Source: an uncultured candidate division Zixibacteria bacterium (GTDB lineage Bacteria; Zixibacteria; MSB-5A5; GN15; FEB-12). From it: a stretch of DNA of 5,138 bases. The translations under genes and the position numbers were made by a program. The stretch lies in assembly GCA_913009765.1 (NCBI GenBank), contig CAJVYT010000324.1, positions 1 to 5,138 of the forward strand. Reading direction: 5' to 3'. This document shows positions 1 to 5,128 of the stretch, piece by piece; the first letter of the stretch is position 1, and the number at the start of each line of letters is the position of its first letter. Under the pieces are notes generated by a model, which saw nothing but the letters and a program-made list of their open reading frames with translations, did not search any database and was not told the DNA's origin.

Positions 1-2
1 TT

Positions 3-63
3 GAGCATAGGGGAACCTCCTTTTTGGGAAAAGGGTTATTCGTGCTGAGGTTTCCTTATGCTC
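3..63 (+). other. Long stem-loop at the left edge of the window
   Basis: Positions 3-19 (GAGCATAGGGGAACCTC) pair without interruption with 47-63 (GAGGTTTCCTTATGCTC). This gives a 17-bp stem in which two of the pairs are G-U. Within the apical region, 20-24 (CTTTT) can pair with 29-33 (AAAAG) around a four-base loop. The G-U pairs are on the plus strand, so the structure is best formed by a plus-strand RNA or by single-stranded plus-strand DNA. It could be the 3' end of a structured RNA, a 3' UTR element of an upstream gene, or the inner part of a long attC that starts before the window. I cannot choose between these. The pairing itself is certain; the function is unknown. Confidence 0.5.
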
Positions 64-81
64 TTCTCCGGAAATAATCAA

Positions 82-120
82 CCCGCAGGCACCCCCCGGA
101 AGGGCTCACTGCGGGGTTTT
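82..120 (+). terminator. Terminator-like GC-rich hairpin followed by T-run
   Basis: CCCGCAG at 82-88 pairs with CTGCGGG at 109-115, followed by G and TTTT (117-120). Inside it, CCC at 95-97 and GGG at 102-104 close a GGAA tetraloop of the GNRA type. The GC-rich stem plus short T-tract is the usual form of an intrinsic terminator for a gene reading in from the left, which lies outside the window. The T-run is only four bases. The hairpin also sits immediately before the cassette core at 124, so it could instead be part of the left-hand attC or attI recombination site. Confidence 0.42.
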
Positions 121-123
121 AGG

Positions 124-130
124 GTTATGA
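124..130 (+). other. Integron recombination core, start of cassette 1
   Basis: GTTATGA, preceded by TTTTAGG, resembles the 3' end of the next attC (CTTAGG then GTTGTGC at 1176). Recombination by an integron integrase occurs after the G, so cassette 1 would begin at T125. The bases after the G should be complementary to cassette 1's own R'' box, GCATAAC at 1054-1060. They match at every position but the last (A instead of C). The matching R'' and L'' arms of this left-hand site are not identifiable in 1-123. AATCAAC at 75-81 is a poor fit and the true arm may lie upstream of the window. The site could therefore be the end of an attC or, if cassette 1 is first in the array, of attI. Confidence 0.55.
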
Positions 131-1176
131 TAACAAATGAATATGGCGAAAACAGAAAGTAAAATTCAATCATTAAGTCAATACATTGATGTCTTGCACA
201 ATACAATAGACAAAGGATCCTTTTGCTATCGAGGTCAAGTAGATCATAATTGGGAAGCTATTCCAACTCTGCTTAGAAGACCTAGGATTGAAGCTATACG
301 TTTACAAACAATACTGATGAGAGAGCTGTTGGCGGCACCACACACCTTACCCTATCTCAGAAATCAAGACCCCGTAGAATTTTTAATGTTGCTTCAGCAT
401 TTTCGTATACCAACAAAACTTTTAGATGTTTCAATGGATCCATTAATTGCTCTTTTTTTTGCATGTTACGATACATACAAAAAATATGAAAACGTAGATG
501 GCAAAGTATATATTTTTAGTTTAGAGCAATACAACAAAGTTAAAATCAATACGACTGAATTAAATATTTACAAAACAGGGATTACAGCTGATAATTATAA
601 AGAACTATTGATAAGAAGAATTGACAATAAAGAACACCTGTTCTTTGAGCCGTTGATTAAGAATCCAAGAATGCGTATTCAAGATGGTGCTTTTTTTATG
701 TTCAGTACGTATACAACTGAAAACAACGACAATTGTTTATCAATGGAAGCGTTCCATAGTGCTCTAAATAAGCATCGTAAGAGCCAGAAAAATAATAATC
801 TATTATGGTATGCTCATAGGATTATAGACAAAAATTACAAAGAGAAAATTCTCAAAGAGCTTGACCTTCAATTCAGTGTTAATGAATCAATGGTATATAT
901 TGATAATTACACAATCAAATCTGTAGAAAAATTTTATAGAGAATTATACGAAAGGTCTGTGAATTACTATGAAAGTACCCTGAAAGAAAAGTTTGATATC
1001 CCCATGGACATTAGTTAGCACAATCACAAGCAGGGTAACCAGTTGTAATTACAGCATAACAAGGCGCTGCAAGGGACAAGCGGGCACGGCGGTTTTTCGA
1101 AGTTCAATCTTGTTGGCAAAGCTCAAGTTTAATCAAAGTTCAGTGCTGCAAATCCCGCTTGCCCCTGAGCTTAGGG
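125..1176 (+). mobile_element. Integron gene cassette 1 (FRG protein)
   Basis: A 1052-bp unit bounded by the cores at 124 and 1176, carrying one gene and its own attC at the 3' end. The left-end bases TTATGA fit its R'' box GCATAAC at five of six positions, which supports excision as one circle. The gene begins 12 bases after the left boundary, so it has almost no leader. It is expected to depend on transcription from upstream, because no promoter is apparent in the cassette. Confidence 0.72.
137..1018 (+). CDS. FRG domain-containing protein, cassette 1
   Basis: A 293-residue protein that fits the FRG family, whose members share an N-terminal (F/Y)RG motif and whose activity is not established. 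In order I see YRGQ at residues 31-34 followed by W39, P43 and R47. Then come QHF at 87-89 with PTKLLD at 92-97 and the PLIALFFA helix at 102-109, which is the family's 'Q-H-x-x-x-P-T-x-L-L-D' block. GKVYIF at 122-127 and RIQDGAFFMF at 180-189 follow. No signal peptide or membrane segment is seen, so it should be cytoplasmic. The start at 137 is preceded only by AT-rich sequence without a clear Shine-Dalgarno, and a second ATG at 143 (M3) is equally possible. The gene is markedly AT-rich compared with cassette 4. The typical C-terminal 'LFPxL' ending of the family is not obvious, so the tail (about 265-293) is divergent. Sole gene of cassette 1. A defence or toxin role is only suggested by the integron setting. 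Confidence 0.85.
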   Translation: MNMAKTESKIQSLSQYIDVLHNTIDKGSFCYRGQVDHNWEAIPTLLRRPRIEAIRLQTILMRELLAAPHTLPYLRNQDPVEFLMLLQHFRIPTKLLDVSMDPLIALFFACYDTYKKYENVDGKVYIFSLEQYNKVKINTTELNIYKTGITADNYKELLIRRIDNKEHLFFEPLIKNPRMRIQDGAFFMFSTYTTENNDNCLSMEAFHSALNKHRKSQKNNNLLWYAHRIIDKNYKEKILKELDLQFSVNESMVYIDNYTIKSVEKFYRELYERSVNYYESTLKEKFDIPMDIS

Positions 1177-1182
1177 TTGTGC
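1054..1182 (+). other. attC recombination site of cassette 1 (129 nt)
   Basis: R'' is GCATAAC at 1054-1060 and R' is GTTGTGC at 1176-1182. They pair along all seven bases with one G-T wobble. Inside, AAG at 1061-1063 faces CTT at 1170-1172, followed on the 5' arm by an unpaired G1064 as expected for an extrahelical base. GGG at 1073-1075 faces CCC at 1162-1164 with A1076 bulged. CAAGCGGG at 1077-1084 pairs with CCCGCTTG at 1154-1161. The end CTGAGCTTAGG before the core is typical of attC. The length is in the range of the long Vibrio-type repeats. The 3' part (from 1177) belongs to cassette 2 after recombination. Confidence 0.88.
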
Positions 1183-2142
1183 ACAGAAAAAATATGACAT
1201 TCTCAGATTCTAGGCTAAATAGTTCGTCGTTAAATAAAAATACAGCATGGAAACCTGCGACTTTAGAAACATTACTTAATGAAATCAATAAAATATCTCA
1301 AATTGGTGAAGAAACCGATGCTTTGATCCTTTTTAGAGGCCAGAACAAAAAAGAATGGCCAATAGATTCAACATTCTTGAGGAATAGCATACAAACTCTA
1401 TTTAACATCAAGGACTATACAAAACTTCCGTCGAGTATTCGCCATCGGCCCACTTTTCACAGAGCTATAGCTTCTTTACTGTTAATGAAGTTTGATCAAA
1501 TCATTAAACCCAGCCAAGAAGCTTATGAAAAAGAAGATAGTCATGGAATAGACCCTTATTTTGAGCTTTTGAAGAATGTTCAGCAATATCCAGAGAAATA
1601 TAATGAGAGTCCTTTTATAAAAGGAACTAACTATATTGACTGGACTTATGTGTCAGATATAGCATTATATTTTGCGACATTTCAAGGTGTCGGGGAGCGA
1701 AGAAAAATTAGTTCAAATGATGGAGCATTGTACGTATTCAATGCTAGTTCTACAGGCAACATTCACCAAACAATAAAAATGCAGAAGGTGTTTGACAATA
1801 TGACAAGCTATGAGTTTTTAAACGGTGAAGGCGCTTTGCCATTGATGCTTCACCCACAAAAACAAACTCAGCAGCATCGAGCCCATAATCAAAAACCGGT
1901 CTATATTACCCAGATGAATTTCAGTTATGCCCTATCAGAGGTATGGGGGCAATATGAAAAAGATAATAATACTAAAGTTTCTTTGAAAATCGTGATTGGA
2001 CAAAAATTAAAAAAGGAATTAGCAGATTATCTGAATTCAAAAGGTATATCTGAAAAACACGTCTACCCACAATAAATAATAAATAATTGCACAACCAGAC
2101 GCTCCAGTTGACGCCAAAAGGCCGGCGCAACTGAGCTTAACG
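1177..2142 (+). mobile_element. Integron gene cassette 2 (FRG protein)
   Basis: A 966-bp unit from the core at 1176 to the core at 2142. Its left-end TTGTGC is perfectly complementary to its R'' box GCACAAC at 2089-2095, so the excised circle would have a fully matched R site. It holds a single gene that fills almost the whole cassette, with 17 bases of leader and 13 bases between stop codon and attC. Confidence 0.85.
1194..2075 (+). CDS. FRG domain-containing protein, cassette 2
   Basis: A 293-residue protein of the FRG family. Residues 47-50 are FRGQ, followed by W55 and, at 60-63, TFLR. A longer helical insert (about 85-145) then separates these from YIDWTYVSDIALYFA at 147-161, which corresponds to the family's 'LLDWT...ALYFA' block. 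GALYVF lies at 177-182, KPVYITQ at 234-240 and the family-like ending LNSKGISEKHVYP at 280-292. I place the start at ATG 1194 because the open frame further upstream runs through the attC stem (1054-1182), which is recombination sequence. The leader is only 17 bases and no strong Shine-Dalgarno is visible. Cytoplasmic, with no signal or membrane segment. It has the same domain type as the cassette 1 protein but little identity to it outside the motifs, so the two are not a recent duplication. Molecular function unknown. Confidence 0.85.
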   Translation: MTFSDSRLNSSSLNKNTAWKPATLETLLNEINKISQIGEETDALILFRGQNKKEWPIDSTFLRNSIQTLFNIKDYTKLPSSIRHRPTFHRAIASLLLMKFDQIIKPSQEAYEKEDSHGIDPYFELLKNVQQYPEKYNESPFIKGTNYIDWTYVSDIALYFATFQGVGERRKISSNDGALYVFNASSTGNIHQTIKMQKVFDNMTSYEFLNGEGALPLMLHPQKQTQQHRAHNQKPVYITQMNFSYALSEVWGQYEKDNNTKVSLKIVIGQKLKKELADYLNSKGISEKHVYPQ

Positions 2143-2148
2143 TTAGAA
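2089..2148 (+). other. attC recombination site of cassette 2 (60 nt)
   Basis: A short attC. R'' is GCACAAC (2089-2095), followed by the spacer CAGAC and then the arm GCTCCAGTTGACGCC (2101-2115). The opposite arm is GGCGCAACTGAGC (2124-2136), followed by TTAAC and the core GTTAGAA (2142-2148). GCT, CAGTTG and CGCC pair with AGC, CAACTG and GGCG, leaving C and A unpaired on the 5' arm, the usual extrahelical bases that orient strand choice by the integrase. The last core base is A rather than a pyrimidine because these bases belong to cassette 3, whose R'' is TTCTAAC. Confidence 0.9.
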
Positions 2149-2163
2149 GATATAAAAAAAGAC

Positions 2164-2395
2164 AAAGGCATTAAAACAAAAAGACCATGGAGATTTGAAG
2201 ATATTAAATCTTATAAGATACAGCGGGATGATTAAACAAGGCTGTAAAAGGCATTAAAAACCAAGGGCATTAACTGCATTAAAAACCAAAAGGCATAATT
2301 TCATTTGAAAGTCCCTTGCTATTCTAAAATTCTCCGTGCTTCCGGCAAGTAAAAATGAAAAACAATTAAGGGCATAAAGACAAGGGCATTAAAGG
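2164..2395 (+). repeat. Scattered GGCATTAA-type short repeats in cassette 3
   Basis: At least six copies of a unit near GGCATTAAA or GGCATAA occur at about 2167, 2250, 2266, 2292, 2371 and 2385, all in the same orientation. A seventh copy at 2276 has TGCATTAAA. The 13-mer GCATTAAAAACCA is exactly repeated at 2251-2263 and 2276-2288, a 25-bp step. GAAGATAT is repeated at 2146-2153 and 2197-2204. Between the repeat groups, TTTCATTT (2299-2306) and CTTGC (2315-2319) are inverted against GCAAG (2345-2349) and AAATGAAA (2353-2360), giving a weak stem-loop. The units are irregularly spaced, so this is not a CRISPR array. They may arise from slippage or be RNA elements. Confidence 0.6.
2321..2348 (-). 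promoter_or_regulatory. Possible sigma-70-like promoter, leftward, in cassette 3
   Basis: On the minus strand, TTGCCG (2348 to 2343) and TAGAAT (2326 to 2321) are separated by 16 bases, an acceptable -35/-10 pair. It would transcribe leftward through the repeats towards attC 2. The region is AT-rich, so such matches arise easily by chance. The predicted start would fall near 2314, inside the only Shine-Dalgarno-like sequence downstream (AAGGGA, 2317 to 2312). Confidence 0.2.
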
Positions 2396-2428
2396 AAAAA
2401 GACAATAAAAACAAAGACATAAAAAAGA

Positions 2429-2560
2429 TTCTAACAAATTATTAAACACCGACCCCAGGCACGCCGATCTTTGAATGAAATTTGTCGTTAGTTTTAACTC
2501 CCGTCTCCGCTCAACCTTCATCGGTTGACTGCCTGGGTCGGGTTAATATTGGCGTTGGGC
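2429..2560 (+). other. attC recombination site of cassette 3 (132 nt)
   Basis: R'' is TTCTAAC at 2429-2435 and the core is GTTGGGC at 2554-2560. The main stem is CCGACCCCAGGCA (2449-2461) against TGCCTGGGTCGG (2530-2541), twelve pairs with one extra C on the 5' arm. A second stem, CCGAT (2464-2468) with ATCGG (2520-2524), extends it. The long variable loop lies between them. Size and form match long attC sites, but the arm sequences differ from the cassette 1 attC, so the two sites are not copies of one host-specific repeat. Confidence 0.9.
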
Positions 2561-2605
2561 ACTCAACTAGACAATAACACTCGATAACTATTGGCCGAAA
2601 TAATT

Positions 2606-2611
2606 AGGAAG
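2606..2611 (+). promoter_or_regulatory. Ribosome binding site that fixes the radical SAM start
   Basis: AGGAAG lies three bases before ATG 2615, with its AGGA core five bases away. The alternative upstream TTG at 2591 has no purine-rich sequence at a suitable distance. This favours the ATG. Confidence 0.7.
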
Positions 2612-2614
2612 AAT

Positions 2615-4270
2615 ATGGGGTCTCTTTCGCAACCATGTCATAATTCTTCGCATTTTGGGACAGATACACCTAACCCGTTTCTGACACCAAGAGCATGGCG
2701 GAAACGAATTGTTGACGCTATTGAAATTCCAACGGCATTAAATTTTAACCGCCGAAGTTTTATCTGTGCCCTCATCACCAGTAGGTGTCACATTGGGTGC
2801 AAACACTGTATGTTCGCATCCAACTTCTCTGAAGGTCGCTTAGCAACCAATACCATGACCCCTGATCGTGTTCAGGCTCTCCTAAAATTAGTAGAAGATT
2901 CGAATACAGGATATTTTCTAGTATCGGGAGGTGGTGAAGGTTTTATTGAATTACCATTAATGTACCAAATCATTGAAGGTTCCACAGCTGATGTCACGTG
3001 GGTAGTTAGCAGTGGATTTTGGGCAAAAACAATACAAAGCACTCGCCGCATCATCAACGATTGCTATGCTGCACATCTCCGTGGAAATTCTAATAATCCT
3101 GACCGTGAAACCATAATTAGAATAAGTGTAGACAAGCATCACATCGACCGAATCGGCAACCCCCATGATCCTTTTGGTTATCTTCGGAGAATCGTGTGTG
3201 TCTTCGAGCAGGATTATGCAAACACTCCTCGCTTTTCGCTTTTATTGCACTCTCTTAAAGGGGAGGAAATCCTTGTTGAAAAACTTGCAAAAGAACTTAG
3301 TGCTTCTATGCAAGATAACTTTGCGATGCAGCATTCAGATGCCAAGGTTACTGAGAAAGCGATACTCCTGAGGTTACCGTCGGGTTTTGAGCTTCCTGTA
3401 TCCTTTGCCAAACTCCTTCTCTCAGATATGGCCGCTGACTTGCGCGATAAAGAGTTACTCGCCAAGCGAATTAAGATTTGGGAAACAGATGCATACGTTA
3501 ACGAACAGGACCGCACGGGCCTTCAGGTTCATGACGGTGGTTATGGGAACGACATGCTCGTTATTTACGACGGGCGTGTTGCTGGAGGTTGGCAATGTGA
3601 AATGCCTGATGTTTCAATTAACATCGACGACCACGATTACGAAGAAATAATGCGACAAACTTTATCAGACCCAGGTGTTCTCGCTACTTTAGAGAAGGGG
3701 CAGCTATATCGGTTTAGAGTAATTGACGAGGTAAACCCCAAAGCATGTACAAGAGCAAAGGCTGTCAATATTCGCGACTATACAAGTCCCACACTTCTGG
3801 AAGAGGATTCTGACAAGCTATACTATACAATCCGCGCAATCCAAGATTTCCGCGAAGAAGGACGTCTGGAGTATAAGGAAATGGTTTTGAGTCCAGAGAT
3901 TCTTAACATAATAAATGAAAGCCCAGAGCAATTGCGCGAATGGTATCACGAGTCACAATACGATATTGTCGCTCAGTTCCGGGAATACAATCATGGTTTT
4001 CGAGATTTTGAACTTGCGTTGCTTGATTTTGCTAAAAACGAAAACGATGAACTATTTGTAAATCGAATAATTGGAGCTGGGAACCATGATAATCGTCAAA
4101 TCGACCAATGGCGCTTATTCATTATGCGAATAGAACATGAATGGTACAACATCAAGTCTTGGGATAGCAATATACTGACGAGTTTAAAAAAAATTTGCAT
4201 GTTGATTGAAGAGCGAATCCTTAAAGGCAAGCATCCTTTTGAGGGGTTATCTTGGCAAAGCATAAGTTAG
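2615..4270 (+). CDS. Radical SAM enzyme of unknown substrate, cassette 4
   Basis: A 551-residue protein from ATG 2615. The motif RCHIGCKHCMFAS supplies the CxxxCxxC cysteines C58, C62 and C65 that ligate the [4Fe-4S] cluster used to cleave S-adenosylmethionine. SGGGEGF near 104-110 fits the 'GGE' SAM-binding motif. RISVDKHH near 169-176 fits the 'SVD' strand of the radical SAM barrel. The barrel appears to span about 50-250. A region near 313-335 (VIYDGRVAGGWQCEMPD, with C328) and ACTRAK (C378) resembles a place where auxiliary-cluster domains occur, but too few cysteines are present for a SPASM domain. The C-terminal 170 or so residues are charged, probably helical, and not recognised. No membrane segment is seen. 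The start is chosen for its Shine-Dalgarno; TTG at 2591 would add eight residues. The next gene follows after eight bases, suggesting a shared pathway. The substrate cannot be inferred, and no precursor-peptide gene is visible beside it. Confidence 0.85.
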   Translation: MGSLSQPCHNSSHFGTDTPNPFLTPRAWRKRIVDAIEIPTALNFNRRSFICALITSRCHIGCKHCMFASNFSEGRLATNTMTPDRVQALLKLVEDSNTGYFLVSGGGEGFIELPLMYQIIEGSTADVTWVVSSGFWAKTIQSTRRIINDCYAAHLRGNSNNPDRETIIRISVDKHHIDRIGNPHDPFGYLRRIVCVFEQDYANTPRFSLLLHSLKGEEILVEKLAKELSASMQDNFAMQHSDAKVTEKAILLRLPSGFELPVSFAKLLLSDMAADLRDKELLAKRIKIWETDAYVNEQDRTGLQVHDGGYGNDMLVIYDGRVAGGWQCEMPDVSINIDDHDYEEIMRQTLSDPGVLATLEKGQLYRFRVIDEVNPKACTRAKAVNIRDYTSPTLLEEDSDKLYYTIRAIQDFREEGRLEYKEMVLSPEILNIINESPEQLREWYHESQYDIVAQFREYNHGFRDFELALLDFAKNENDELFVNRIIGAGNHDNRQIDQWRLFIMRIEHEWYNIKSWDSNILTSLKKICMLIEERILKGKHPFEGLSWQSIS

Positions 4271-4273
4271 AGG
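4270..4273 (+). promoter_or_regulatory. Ribosome binding site overlapping the radical SAM stop
   Basis: GAGG begins on the last base of the TAG stop (4268-4270) and lies five bases before ATG 4279. This supports ATG 4279 over the TTG at 4252 and suggests translational coupling of the second gene to the first. Confidence 0.65.
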
Positions 4274-4278
4274 CTGGT

Positions 4279-5094
4279 ATGCGAATCGCCATAACAGGAA
4301 CAACAGGATACATCGGTGCTCGCTTGCAGTACCATCTACAAAAAACACACGAAATCATACCGATCTCAAGAAATGGTGGCGATGGTTATCCACCATTTGA
4401 TCTCAGCCAACCATTTTCGCTTCATCAAACTCTTAATCTTCTCAATGTGGATATTATCATTCATGCGGCAGCAATAGCCCGGCGCAAGAAATGTACAGAG
4501 AACCCAGAACTAGCCAATGTCATAAATGTTGAAGCCACAAGAGTTATTGCTGAATGGGCTAAACAACGTGGAATTCGTCTAATATTCCTGTCTTCTCTTG
4601 GTATATATGAAGACAACGCTTACGCGAATACAAAACGTTTGGCCGAACAGGTTATACATGCCACGGGTGCAATATATACAACACTTCGATTAGCATATGC
4701 TTTTGGATTTAGCCCAAGTAATTCAAGTCCAAAGCCAATGCAGCGGCTTGAACATGAAATTCGCTTTCCTGGCACAGTTAGCTTTGATGACTCATGGCAT
4801 TTTCAACCAACAAGCCTTGAGCATGTTTGCCATGTCATACAAGCAATAGTTGAAAATAAATCTCAGCCGCAGGAGCTAAACGTCGTCACGATAGAGGCAT
4901 CGACGATGTTTGAAATTGCGTCAGCTTGCTTGCCGCACCCAATTCAGGCATGCAATGACTTGAAGGAGCGTCAAGAGCATTTTATCTCAAAGACATACCT
5001 TTCAGACTTCAAACTTCCTGAATGTAGTATTCTTTCATTTTTTGATGAGGTATGTAATACACTCCAACATACATGTAAAAACCGAAATCTATGA
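4279..5094 (+). CDS. Extended SDR-type NAD(P)-dependent epimerase/dehydratase/reductase, cassette 4
   Basis: A 271-residue Rossmann-fold protein of the extended short-chain dehydrogenase family, nearest in look to nucleotide-sugar epimerases and RmlD-like reductases. TGTTGYIG at 6-13 is the TGxxGxxG dinucleotide-binding loop. VDIIIHAAA at 57-65 is the 'hxAA' strand after the second crossover, with the family's ENPELANVINVEAT helix after it. SSLGIY at 105-110 gives the catalytic Ser, and YANTK at 115-119 gives Tyr115 and Lys119. LRLAYAFG at 137-144 matches the strand after the active site. The protein is about 30-50 residues shorter than most sugar-nucleotide epimerases, mainly in the C-terminal substrate lobe. 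It is cytoplasmic, with no signal peptide. ATG 4279 is chosen because GAGG precedes it; the upstream TTG at 4252 overlaps the end of the radical SAM gene. It probably oxidises, reduces or epimerises a substrate or product of the upstream radical SAM enzyme. The exact reaction is unknown. Confidence 0.85.
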   Translation: MRIAITGTTGYIGARLQYHLQKTHEIIPISRNGGDGYPPFDLSQPFSLHQTLNLLNVDIIIHAAAIARRKKCTENPELANVINVEATRVIAEWAKQRGIRLIFLSSLGIYEDNAYANTKRLAEQVIHATGAIYTTLRLAYAFGFSPSNSSPKPMQRLEHEIRFPGTVSFDDSWHFQPTSLEHVCHVIQAIVENKSQPQELNVVTIEASTMFEIASACLPHPIQACNDLKERQEHFISKTYLSDFKLPECSILSFFDEVCNTLQHTCKNRNL

Positions 5095-5128
5095 CTAAGA
5101 TAAAATAACAAAAAATCGTATAACAATT

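Larger units (their letters stand above)
2143..2554 (+). mobile_element. Integron cassette 3, no convincing gene
   Basis: A 412-bp unit whose left end TTAGAA is perfectly complementary to its R'' box TTCTAAC at 2429-2435. About 280 bp precede the 132-nt attC. No frame carries a normal start codon with a plausible protein. The only plus-strand open stretch of note ends at the TAA at 2233-2235 and has no ATG, GTG or TTG within the cassette. It may encode an RNA or very small peptides, or be the decayed remnant of a coding cassette. Confidence 0.8.

Noticed and set aside
1..124. Retron RNA or group II intron end suggested by the strong hairpin
   Set aside because: No reverse transcriptase is present downstream, and no domain V-type hairpin or intron boundary can be recognised. 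The upstream sequence is missing.
993..1193. Upstream extension of the cassette 2 FRG protein by 67 residues from ATG 993
   Set aside because: This stretch overlaps the end of the cassette 1 gene and runs through the attC stem and recombination core (1054-1182). The frame is open by chance and the translated segment has no FRG features.
2251..2400. CRISPR array
   Set aside because: The repeats are 8-13 bases, imperfect and irregularly spaced, with no constant-length spacers.
2525..2549. Promoter TTGACT/TAATAT ahead of cassette 4
   Set aside because: The spacing is only 13 bases and both elements fall within the attC arm.
2591..2614. TTG start for the radical SAM protein
   Set aside because: No Shine-Dalgarno precedes it, whereas ATG 2615 has AGGAAG at good spacing.
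2872..3650. Open frames on either strand inside the radical SAM gene
   Set aside because: They lie wholly within a gene with clear motifs, lack recognisable domains or ribosome binding sites, and are shadow frames.
4252..4278. TTG start for the SDR protein inside the radical SAM gene
   Set aside because: The Rossmann strand begins right after ATG 4279 (MRIAITG), which has GAGG at five bases. The nine extra residues add nothing.
5091..5108. ATG overlapping the SDR stop (ATGA) opening a further frame
   Set aside because: It stops after five codons and is followed directly by the attC, so no gene is supported.
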